Shown here: one piece after another, positions 53,805 through 64,000 of the stretch
How the letters are laid out: each line of letters starts with the position of its first letter
Position numbering within the stretch: the stretch's first letter is position 1
Assembly: GCA_963921195.1 (NCBI GenBank)
Contig: OY992537.1
Location: forward strand, 126,095,347-126,159,346
Origin: Pegoplata infirma
Lineage: Eukaryota; Arthropoda; Insecta; Diptera; Anthomyiidae
Direction: 5' to 3'
DNA: 64,000 bases
The notes under the pieces: model-generated
Told to the model about the DNA's origin: nothing
Databases searched by the model: none
What the model saw: only the letters and a program-made list of their open reading frames with translations
Translations under genes and position numbers: made by a program

Positions 53805-55266
53805 CACTCAGAAAATTATTGCAGTTACTACATGAAGGTCGTTTCTGTAGTAAGTAGTAGCTGTTTTTTTTAACTACAATTTCGGTCATTTTTGTATGAA
53901 AAAATCTCAAACAACTTTTTTTTGTAGTAGTTTCAAAAAATAACTACAAAAAATATACTACACTGTAGCAATAGTTGATTTATGTAGTTGTTTTTAGTTT
54001 TTTTCTAAAAACTCGTTTTTTTTCTATTTTTTTTATTGCAAACGAATGTGTCGAACGAGTTGATCGTGCGGAAGGAATTATTTTTATACCAAATAAATAA
54101 TATCTAAATAAATTAAATTACAATTATTTAAATTTAATTATAACAAAAAATATGTTTTTGGAAAAATATTCTTGAGCGAAAGAAAATAAGTGGATAAATG
54201 AGATAACAAGTGTGTATAATATAGCGCTTACATAAGCGTGCGTAAAAACCATTCGGAAAATACCAAAATAAAATGTATGCAGTGTTTTGTTTACTTATGA
54301 GCGAGCCATCTTTCTTTTCTTTGTATACACAACAGGACAGGTACATACTTTTTTGAAACATTGCAAATTAATTCTTTTTTTATAAATCAATTTTGCCAAA
54401 GCATTTCGTTTTTTTTTATTCCAGACAAATTTTGATCAGTAGCGGTGAAAATTTGAAATGAACTATTAAAAAAACAAAGGTAAATACAATCAATTTATTT
54501 TGTTTAACATTTTATTAATATAATTTTTTTCTTCTATAATTCCAGATAAATACATCAAAAAATTGTCATCATGTCGAAATTCTATACAACCACCTGAAAT
54601 GTATTGCTTTTTAAATAAATAAATATCAATCATTTAAACGTTTAAGAAATTTTTTAAATAAAATTTCAGGCAATTGTAGAAAAAACTACTGTATTAAACA
54701 GTTTTGTAGTAGTTTTTACTACATTTTGTAGTTGAAAATCAATAGTTAAAAACAACAACATGCTCATAAGAAAACAAAACACTGTACACATTTTATTTTG
54801 GTTTTTTCCGATTGGTTTTTAAGCACGCTTATGTGAGCGCTATATTATACACACTTGTTATCTCATTTATCCACTTATTTTCTTTCGTTCAAGAATATTT
54901 TTCCAAAAACATATTTTTTGTTATAATTAAATTTAATAAATTGTAATTTAATTTATTTAGATATTATTTATTTGGTATAAAAATAATTCCTTCCGCATCC
55001 CGCACAACCAACTCGCTCGACACATTCGTTTGCATTAAAAATTTCTAGAAAAAAACGAGTTTTAAAAAAAAAACTAAAAACAACTACATAAATCAACTAT
55101 TGCTACAGTGTAGTATATTTTTTGTAGTTATTTTTTGAAACTACTACAAAAAAAAGTTGTTTGAGATTTTTTCATACAAAAACGACCGAAATTGTAGTTA
55201 AAAACAACAGCTACTACTTACTACACAAACGACCGTCATGTAGTAACTGCAATAATTTTCTGAGTG
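53805..55266. mobile_element. CACTCA-ended fold-back element X4, TA duplication
   Basis: Tips CACTCAGAAAATTATTGCAG (53805) and CTGCAATAATTTTCTGAGTG (ending 55266), flanked by TA. Inverted arms extend for about 450 bp (landmarks TTGTAGTAGTTTCAAAAAAT at 53923 against its complement near 55127, and ACAAGTGTGTATAATATAGC near 54207 against its complement near 54845). The loop region is 54260-54805. Non-coding. Confidence 0.85.
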
Positions 55267-55792
55267 TAAGGTAAACGAACAGACATATTATAATTTTGAC
55301 AAAATTTATTTATAAAAATATATGTTTTCTTCTCAAGAAGTAGTTTATTAACCAAAAAAACATCAAATAAAATAAAGTTGGATCTATTTTTTCAGAAATA
55401 ATACTTGGTTGATATAAAATATAACCCGCTTAAAGCGAACTTCGCTTATAACGAACTATTTTTACTGGTCGTTTTAACCAGGTTTAACAGTATTGTTATA
55501 TCGATATAAATATCTTACCATGGGGAATGAGACTGGGTGGGTTTTACGTAATGCATGAAAAATAAAAAAAAGTAATGCATATGGTAAGTACTAGGGAAAA
55601 AATAATGCATGTTTTTAAATTTGTTTGGCTATGCATTACATGGTAATCGTTACCATTTTTAAGGTTTTGAAGGATTCCTACCGCTTTGCTTTGTTTTTCA
55701 ATAATGTGGCCAATTGTCCGTAGAAAACATTTTGTTAACATCTCATGACAAAAAATATTTTTTTTCTACCCGGTGATATGCTAGTCCATATA
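55267..55792. other. Unassigned DNA with a Tc1/pogo-like end and TAATGCAT words
   Basis: 55420-55493 reads 'cgcttataacgaac' and 'ggtcgttttaaccaggtttaacag', resembling an inverted pogo-type tip. TAATGCAT/ATGCATTA recurs four times at 55549-55640. No gene. Confidence 0.4.
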
Positions 55793-56225
55793 CACTCAAA
55801 AAAAAAACTGTAATGTTAGCAAAAAAAGCTTGTAAGCCTACAAGAAAATTTGCTGATTTTGAACCCACAATTTTTTTGGTAAAGTTAAAATGTTTTGCCA
55901 AAAATTAGTTAACTGAAATTTTTTTTATTTCAACTTACAAGGGAAGTCTCCCTGGTGTCACCCTCCGATCTTCATGAAATTTGGATATGTTGTTAAGAAC
56001 GAAAATTAATTCGACACGTATTTTTTTTTAGCGGCCCAAACTCATTTTTAGGGGGGGTCGATTTGTATGGGGGGAAATTGACCGTTTTCAGTTTTTTACT
56101 ATTTACGCCTACCCGAGTAAAAAAGATCATATATAATTATATATAGTTTTATATATGTATATATTATTTTAAAAAACTATATGTATTTTTTGTTGCATCA
56201 TATGTGATTTTATATATTTGCACTT

Positions 56226-57138
56226 CCCGAGTAAAAAAGATCTGATATAATCATATATGCTATAATATAATTATTTATATTTATATATGCTTATGCATGA
56301 ACATTGATAAGGACATATAAGTTTATATATAGCATTGTATTTTTCCTTATTTTTTAATATGATAACATACATATTCATATCTATTTACATACCGATATAT
56401 ATGAAATTAGATATGACATATAATGTCGGGAATTTTTAGATATGGCAGATAAAAAGATATATGATTTTATTTATAATTATATCCCGAAAAAAAATTTCTA
56501 AATTTTCTAAGTCCCGGACAATTAAATAAAAATTAAAAAATTTTCAAGTCCTAAAAAATTTTATGAAAATTTTCCAAAGTCCCGGAGTAAAAAAGTCATT
56601 TGGAGTAAAAAAATCATTGAAAATGTTTTTAGGAGATATTTTATTTTTTTTGAAAAATTTTTAAGTTCCGAAAAAATGTTTTTAAATTTTCTAAGACACA
56701 AACATTTTTTGGAATTTTTAAATCCCTTAAAAATGATTTTAGAAAAAAAATTACAAATTTTTAATAATTTGCTAAGTCCCGAAAAAATTCCGAAGAATGC
56801 AATAAAAACTCTTCTAATTGATAATGTATCCAATCTGATAAAATAATTTCTAATTTCACGTTTGAAATTCCAAAAAAATTCACCAGATTTCATCTAATTA
56901 TATAAAAATTTATTTAATTTTAACAGATAAGATATGATTTAATACAATTAGATAGACCCATTTTTGGGATCAAACTTAATCAAATTTGATATTATTTTAT
57001 CAAAAATAATAGAATTTGATACAATCGTATAATATTCGATCCGCCAATTTTCGGATCAAAATTAATATGGATTTACATAAAAGCATATCTGTTCATATAT
57101 AATTAAATATTGCGTCATATAACTTTTTTTTATTCGGG
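56226..57138 (+). mobile_element. CCCGAGTAAAAA-ended transposon E3 (short form)
   Basis: 913 bp, ends CCCGAGTAAAAAAGATCTG and TTTTTTTATTCGGG, flanked by TT duplications (56224-56225; 57139-57140). Same subfamily as E2 and E5, with one substitution in the right tip (ATTCGGG), shared with E5. Its uninterrupted interior supplies the empty site for the HINE in E5. Confidence 0.9.
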
Positions 57139-57830
57139 TTCTAATTTGTTTCTTCAGAAGACCAAAAAATTCATGGCGTCGTTCTTCTTTGGATGATGTC
57201 AACAGAATGCCCTACTATATTGACAGGAAGATAACAAACTTATTGGAATTAAGAAGTATTGCCACCCGAGTAAAAAAGATTATATATGTTTATATTTAAT
57301 TATATAAAGACATCATATATATTCATATAGAATTTGATGCGAAAAATGAGTCGATAAAACCATATAAAGTTGCATTAAATTTGATATAATTTGATGTGAT
57401 TTTAATATAATTTTATATGATTTGATGCGAAAATTGGCCCCTTTTTTAGAAAAATTTATGCAATTATATATAATTAAATAAAAAAATCCCAAAAAAAAAT
57501 TATATTAAATTATATATAAAGAACTTAGATTTTTTTCATAAATTTTGCATTATATATAATAACATATAAAATTTTTAAAACAAATGTTTAAGGTTTAGGT
57601 TTGGAACTTAAAAAAAAAAAAAATTCTGGACTTAGAAAAATTTTCAAAAGTTATATCAAATTATATATAAAGGACTTAGATTTTTTTTTATTTTACTCAT
57701 ATAAGATTACATATGATTCAGAAAAAAGTTGCATAAAGTTTTATATAAAATTTCTTCAAATATTTTGTTATATTAAATTATATAAAAAAACAGACAGAAT
57801 TTTATATTTCATATGTAATTATATAAACTA

Positions 57831-59427
57831 CCCGAGTAAAAAAGATCTGATATAATCATATATGCTATTATATAATTACTTATATTTATATATGGTTATG
57901 CATGAACATTGATATGGACATATAAGTTTATATATAGCATTGTATTTTTCCTTATTTTTTAAAATGATAACATACATATTCATATCTATTTACATACCGA
58001 TCTATATGAAATTAGATATGACATATAATGTCGGGAATTTTTAGATATGGCAGATAAAAAGATATATGATTTTATTTATAATTATATCCCGCAAAAATTT
58101 TTCTAAATTTTCTAAGTCCCGGACAATTAAATAAAAATTAAAAAATTTTCAAGTCCTAAAAAATTTTATGAAAATTTTCCAAAGTCCCGGAGTAAAAAAG
58201 TCATTTGGAGTAAAAAAATCATTGAAAATGTTTTTAGGAGAAATTTAATTTTTTTTGAAAAATTTTTAAGTTCCGAAAAAATGTTTTTAAATTTTCTAAT
58301 ACTCAAAAATTTTTTGGAATTTTTAAATCCCTTAAAAATGATTTTAGAAAAAAAACAAGTGAGAGTGTTAAATTCGGCTGTGCCGAATCTATAATACCCT
58401 CCAACATATAAAAAGAATTAAAAAAAAATTGCAGGGGCGTTTTTTATGGGGGGGGGGGGGTCAGAAGGGCTCATTAGGGGACACATAAACCCATGCGGTA
58501 AATTTTTACAAATTTATTTATTATGCTTTTTCAGATTAAGTAATACAATTTTATCATTATTTAAAAACATTTTTAATATCCACGCCCACAAAAGGGGGGC
58601 GGGCAAAAAAAACGATTTTGTTTATTTCCTTAGTCCAATTGCAGGACCTTGAACTTTTTCTGACATCAAATTGTTTCATTTGCTTAACAAAAATACAAAA
58701 AACCTGTGAAAATATGGCGTTTTTCAGAGGTCAGTTAAGTTCTATAAGGGGGAACTTTTTCCCCCCTGGTCCGATTTTGCCCATTTACGAACTTAAACTG
58801 CCTAGGACCAAAAGACATATTCCTGCCAAACTTAACGAGTCTATCTCTTTTATGTTGGACTGCATCGTGTCTTATACAGACGGACGGACGGACGGACATA
58901 CGGACATTCTAGAAAAGTCTTAGAATCGATCATAGATCAATAATATATATACTTTCCGGGGTCCGCGACCGATATTTCGATGCGTTACAAACGGAATGAC
59001 AAAGTGAGTATACCCCCATACTGTAGTTGGAGGGTATAATTACAAATTTTTAATAATTTGCTAAGTCCCGAAAAAATTCCGAAGAATGCAATAAAAACTC
59101 TTCTAATTGATAATGTATCCAATCTGATAAAATAATTTCTAATTTCACGTTTAAAATTCCAAAAAAATTCACCACATTTCATCTAATTATATAAAAATTT
59201 ATCTAATTTTAACAGATAAGATATGATTTAATACAATTAGATAGACCCATTTTTGGGATCAAACTTAATCAAATTTGATATTATTTTATCAAAAATAATA
59301 GAATTTGATACAATCGTATAATATTCGATCCGCCAATTTTCGGATCAAAATTAATATGGATTTACATAAAAGCATATCTGTTCATATATAATTAAATATT
59401 GCGTCATATAACTTTTTTTTATTCGGG
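57831..59427 (+). mobile_element. CCCGAGTAAAAA-ended transposon E5 in E4
   Basis: Short-form element flanked by TA, nearly identical to E3, but interrupted by a HINE-A (58356-59039). Tips CCCGAGTAAAAAAGATCTG and TTTTTTTATTCGGG. Interior shares 'ctaagtcccggacaattaaa' and 'ccaatctgataaaataattt' with E2 and E3. Confidence 0.9.
58356..59039 (-). mobile_element. HINE-A (DINE-1-like) copy with a precise empty site
   Basis: Minus strand: CAAGTGAGAGTGTTAAATTC, stem-loop, TATTATACCCTCCAAC near 58391 and the 5' tip CTGTAGTTGGAGGGTATAA ending 59039. E3 has 'gaaaaaaaattacaaat' where E5 has the insertion, so the element entered an A8/T8 tract without duplicating more than possibly AA/TT. GTCY tract at 58879-58900; a G run at 58449-58460. 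Confidence 0.9.
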
Positions 59428-59696
59428 TAACTTTAATCATATGTTATTATGTATAACTTAACATTTTCTTTTATATAATTTTATATAAGAAAAAAATACG
59501 AAGTGTAAATATATATAATCTTATATGATAGCAAAACAATTTACGTATAAATTTATCAAATAATATATGTTTATATAAAAATAAGTAAAATTATATATAA
59601 TCTTTTTTACTCGGGCAGTGAACGTTCCAGATGGAAAATTTTTATTGAGAGCCTATGCCCACCATGAGGTAGCTCAAAAATAATTTTGAGCAAGGC

Positions 59697-59797
<101 letters not shown>

Positions 59798-61297
59798 TTG
59801 TTTCTTATATAAAATTATATAACAGAAAATATTGTCTTTTATATAATAACATATGATTTAAGATTCGTTTATATAATTACATATGAACTTTAAAATTCTG
59901 TCTCCTTTTTTATATAATTTGATAAAACAAAATATTTGAAGTAATTTTATATAAAACTTTATGCAACTGTTTTTAAATTATATGAGTAAAATTAAAAAAA
60001 AAAAATTCTAAGTCCTGGAAACAACTTTTTTTTGTCAATTTTTTTTGCGTTTTGGGGGAAATTTTTTTTTTATATATAAATATATTTAATTATATATAAT
60101 TGCATCAATTTTATTCAAAAAGGGTCCAATTTTCGCATATAACTATATAAAATTATATTAAAATTATATCAAATTTTATGAGATTTGATAAAATTTGATA
60201 AGTTTTTATATGGTTTTATCGACTCATTTTTCGCATTATATATGATTATATATGATGTCTTTATATAATTTTATATGAATATATATAATCTTTTTTACTC
60301 GGGTATTTAAACAAAATTAATATAGGCATGTGTAGTATCGGATTAAAGGTATTAAAAATACCTATCTTGTGGTGCTAACAACGGGCTAAAGAAGGTAATA
60401 TTTTTCGACTTATTAACAAAAATGTCATAAAATTTTGGTATTTTACTCAATATGAACAGTTGTGCATGTTTGGACACGTTCTTAGCACACGTAGATAGGT
60501 TTTCCAAAGACCATTCATTTGGTATGTAACATGACTAGGTTTCTTTGCATAATATAGGAGATAAACAAAAAAAACTGAAAAATGGCCATGTCTTCCCCCC
60601 TTCTTTTTACCCCTTAAATACGAATTTGGACCGCTAAAAAAAATACGTGTCCCTTTATTTTTTCTACTCTACAAAATAAAACCAATTCCATAAAGATCCG
60701 CGGGTGACACTAAGGAGACTTCCCTTGTTAGTTCATACACATTTGAGGACCCCATTGGGTTCGGATCCGATAGGTCCAGACCCCAATGGGCCTAGACCTA
60801 GTTGGGTTCCTTAAAAATTGTAATAGTTTTTGATCCAAAATTTGTGTCCGTTTCGCTCTTCCTTGCTTAGTTTTTGAGATACGTCATTTTGGAGACCACT
60901 GTGGTTTTGAGAATTAAAAAACTCGATAACTTCAAAAATAATACTCAGAGAGCTTTTTATTTTGTCTTGTTCTACGTGTTGAGAGCTACAAAAATGCTTT
61001 TGGACTTTTTGTTGTGTCGGCAATATTTACCGAGATATGAGCATATTAAAATTTTCGGGAATGCTAACTTTTTTGGATCCAAAGTTAGGACTCATTTGGG
61101 TCCACACATGTAAAGAGGAACTATCATACTATAAATAGAACCCGAGAACCGAAAATGACCTCCATTTTGCTCCATCTGGCATAGTTTCCGAGATATTGCA
61201 ATTTTAAGTTTTCTTAAAAAAAAAAAATTATTTTTGCTAATATTAGCAAAAAAAGCTTGTAATAATTTGGTCAACTCAATTTTAAATTTAGCAAAAA

Positions 61298-61479
61298 CAA
61301 GTAAGAGTGTTAAATTCGGCTTTGCCGAATCTTTTATACCCTCCAACCTGCAAAAAAAAAATTGAGGGTGCGTTTTTTTTGTTTTTGGTGGGATAGGGGG
61401 GTGGTTGGTAATTGGAGGGGGGGGGGGGGCAAATTTCCAAAATTTTATAATCCTCTGGCTCCAAATGCAGGACTTTTAT
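61298..61479 (-). mobile_element. HINE-A 3'-end fragment
   Basis: CAAGTAAGAGTGTTAAATTC, hairpin TTCGGCTTTGCCGAA, then TTTTATACCCTCCAAC; it continues through G-rich tracts (61394-61431) and stops at a Transib insertion. It occupies the same site in transposon X as the HINE-B of 11420-12308. Confidence 0.75.
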
Positions 61480-61484
61480 AATGG

Positions 61485-63474
61485 CACAGTGGAAGATGGA
61501 CGCGCATCGTAACAAAATCAAAATTGTCAGCGATTTGATCGGTTGAACATGGGTTTGATAAAAGACATCCTAGGGGATAGAAAACCATTCATAAAATATT
61601 TATATGTCATTTACTTTGACCAGGGCGTCTCTCCAAAGTCCAAACATTTTCAGGTTTTTTTAAAAAATTAAAATTTTTTGGAAACCTTTTTTAAATGATT
61701 GAGTAAAACTATTTCTAAGTAAGCTAACATCCTGAAATTTTAACACAGCTTTGACAATATATGTAACTAATTAAAACTGCCCTTATAAGCTAAAATTTTA
61801 AACCCCGTTATTCGTTAATTGACTGACAAATGTTGTAATTTTTTAAGAAATGTGTAAAAATGACTCTTAATTATAGACTGCATCTTTTGTGGAACCTTGT
61901 GGATACAGACAAATTCAATATGGGGTGAAACTAGAGGTATTTATCTAAACGAGGAACTTTATTTCGTCTGCAGTAACTTGCAATGAAATTCTGGATAAGG
62001 CTCCAAAGTAGGGTCCATAAAAAAAAAAAAAAAACTTATAGTAGTATATATTTATTTTTTTAAATTTTTATTTTTCGAAATTATTAAATATCAGCTTCAA
62101 CCTATTTAGATATTTACAAAAAAAAAAATAGGTGATGCTGCATAGGCTTGAGAAACTAACTAAATACCCAGCAAATTATGGGATTACTAGTAATGGGATT
62201 TGTAATCCGGAACAAATGTTAATAAGTAGTTATGTTGTAACACTAATTATTTTAACAAGGGCGTGAGACAAAAATAAATAGTGATGAGATTTAAGATAAA
62301 TAAGTACTTAGTTACTCTCGTTTTACTAAAAAGGAGTAAAAAAACATTACCAATAAAAAGTAAAATAGCTATTTACCAAATTGGAGTAATAAACACATTT
62401 AAGTGTTAAAAATAAAAAAGTTTAAAATTGTCAAATTTTTATTGAGTTTAGTAATTCGACACAGCAAAACTTATAATCTCAATGTATGGATGGTGGACAA
62501 TGAGTCCTACTGTACATTAGGTCCTGATACACGGAAGTGAGATTATTCAAAATTCGGTGTTACCAGTTGGTAATAAAAATGTTTTGAACTATATAAACAA
62601 TTCATTAACTTACTTATACAATTTAAATATTAGGTCAGTTATCAGAAGAATCGTTAGAAAGTTCGCATAAATATTTTAAGATTTACAAAAGCAATTTTAG
62701 CAGAAAAAATCAAGAATAAATAACCTAAAAGATATTTTCAAAAATTTATGGTAGAATCAGATCCAAAATTTCCATTTTATGTGAAGAAACATCGAACTTC
62801 GTAAAAAAGGTTCCTTATCTAAAGGAACTATTGCAACTAATACAAAAGAACTATTTTTTTTATTTTATTTATTACGATATTGCATTATCGTGTCAATGCT
62901 AATTTGTTTTTTAATGTTTTAATCCTGATATTATTAATTTTTAGTTTATTACTACTATTTATTTATTATAAATCAATAAAATAAAATTAATAAAAAAGTC
63001 ATACGTGCCGGATATTTTAGTGTAGGGTGAAAGGTAATGTTTGCAAATATTAAATTTATTTTTTTTGTGCAATTTTAAATAGGTTTGATACAAGCAATTC
63101 CACTTATATATTTATATTGTCAGATTTGTTAACTAAAAAAGTCATAATTTAACTCAATTTTTAATATGTATTTTAACAAATAATGTTTAATGATGTATAT
63201 TTACTCTATCCGAACGACATTCAGTAATAATATATCAAAAATGTAAATGATCTTAACATTTTTTTTAGCATTTGTTCATATAAATAAATTAACCAACTTT
63301 GCATTCAATTTATATGTAGGGTGCAAGGAGGACAACAAACTTTGATCACAGCTTTAATTGTTTAAGGTCCCTAGTTTTTAGAATGCCTAATTTTGTTTTA
63401 CAACTCCTAACCGTTTAGAAGATATAGTCAAAAAACTTCGATGCGCGCGTTTTCCATACAAACCGTCCACTGTG
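61485..63474. mobile_element. Transib-like non-autonomous transposon T2
   Basis: 1990 bp, tips CACAGTGGAAGATGG (61485) and CCGTCCACTGTG (ending 63474), perfect 5-bp duplication AATGG (61480-61484; 63475-63479). Colinear with T1 over its full length, differing by substitutions and small indels. No transposase frame. Confidence 0.85.
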
Positions 63475-64000
63475 AATGGTGAAAGTTATCTGAATCCGAT
63501 GTTTTTGTCAGTAATAAAAACTTCTCAGAATCTTAGATTTTAACACCAGGAAAACTTTTTAACATTCTAAGTGACTACATTTATTTCAAAAAGTTTCTAA
63601 ATTCTTAGGCGTTTTTTATAGACAAAAGTTATTCGAAGAAAGAATCTGAGAATTTTGACTAATAATCATCAAATATATCTGTGAGTTCTAAATTTCTGAA
63701 AAATCTTCAGAACCAAAATTTGTTAAAAAAAAGAATATGACTTTTTAAACCGCTTTTGGAGGGCATTCTTTTCTACACCCAAAAAATTTTCCAGTTACTA
63801 GCTACTATTTTTTTTAACTGAATCCCAGTTAAAATACACCTAACTGTGTTCCAGTTATTCAAATTGGTTGATAATAACTAGGGCAAGTACTTTCATGAAA
63901 ATGCATATTTTCACTCAGCATTGTAAACATAACATAAATTAAATATCTATCCGAATCAAAGAATTTGCAATAAAATGGCATTGATTTGTAGTTGCATATT
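63475..64000. other. Unassigned DNA and left tip of a CACTCA-like element
   Basis: 63480-63765 has 'cttctcagaatcttagatttt' words resembling the 34270-35460 minisatellite. At 63776 CACCCAAAAAATTTTCCAG and TTACTAGCTACT look like a variant left tip of the CACTCA family running out of the window. No gene. Confidence 0.4.

Larger units (their letters stand above)
57265..59615 (+). mobile_element. CCCGAGTAAAAA-ended transposon E4 in the RTE-like LINE
   Basis: Tips CCCGAGTAAAAAAGATTATA (57265) and AATCTTTTTTACTCGGG (ending 59615), flanked by CA duplications. Excision restores the LINE reading frame. Own sequence: 57265-57830 and 59430-59615; it hosts E5. Arms are TATATAA-rich with a 'gatgcgaaaaatgagtcgat' block. 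Confidence 0.85.

Noticed and set aside
56561..56893. 110-residue minus-strand open frame (related frame at 58985-59182)
   Set aside because: Lies inside non-coding CCCGAG transposons; the frame is broken in sister copies (14700-15050) by substitutions and indels.

Overview
This is an AT-rich (my estimate is about three quarters A+T) stretch of an animal nuclear genome made almost wholly of transposable elements and satellite-like repeats. No complete host gene is recognisable. The likely source is a higher fly (Diptera). The evidence is DINE-1/HINE-type repeats with (GTCY)n cores, LINE fragments ending in AACCTAACCTAACC, Transib, hAT and P-like non-autonomous elements, and GTT-rich unique DNA. 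The window could be intergenic, heterochromatic or a large intron.

Layout. 0-3 kb: a DINE-type fragment and a 2.4-kb minisatellite with a 20-bp unit. 3-11 kb: unique DNA, two hAT-like elements with nested DINE copies, a diverged ~180-bp tandem array, and a 5'-truncated LINE with a 12-bp target duplication. 11.2-16.3 kb: a CACTCA-ended transposon holding a DINE copy and a CCCGAGTAAAAA-ended transposon, which holds a second one. 16.6-29.2 kb: a multi-level nest (inverted-arm element > DINE-like C > hAT-like > fold-back > CCCGAG element > CCCGAG element > 779-bp palindrome). 29-38 kb: tRNA-like/SINE-like pieces, fold-back elements, and a hAT element carrying a second minisatellite. 38.3-43.2 kb: an old LINE on the minus strand, cut by a CACTCA element (itself cut by a younger LINE) and by a small MITE. 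44-55 kb: CACTCA elements, a Transib copy inside a TA-flanked element, and palindromes. 55.8-61.3 kb: a seven-level nest. 61.5-63.5 kb: a second Transib copy.

The most notable content is a family of AT-rich DNA transposons with termini 5'-CCCGAGTAAAAA. There are eight insertions here, all flanked by perfect but different 2-bp duplications. Several have empty sites preserved in sister copies. The long versions carry tandem T-arm (B-box) motifs, a tRNA-like module and GC-rich subrepeats in a TATA-rich background. I could not place the family in a named superfamily. A second family ending in CACTCA also makes 2-bp duplications.

Protein-coding content is limited to LINE remnants: RNase H plus zinc knuckle at 8.1-8.9 kb and 38.9-39.8 kb, scattered endonuclease, RT and RNase H pieces at 40.9-43.0 kb, and two very short C-terminal ends. 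All boundaries and duplications were read by eye from the sequence. Family names rest on general knowledge of termini and duplication length, not on a database search.
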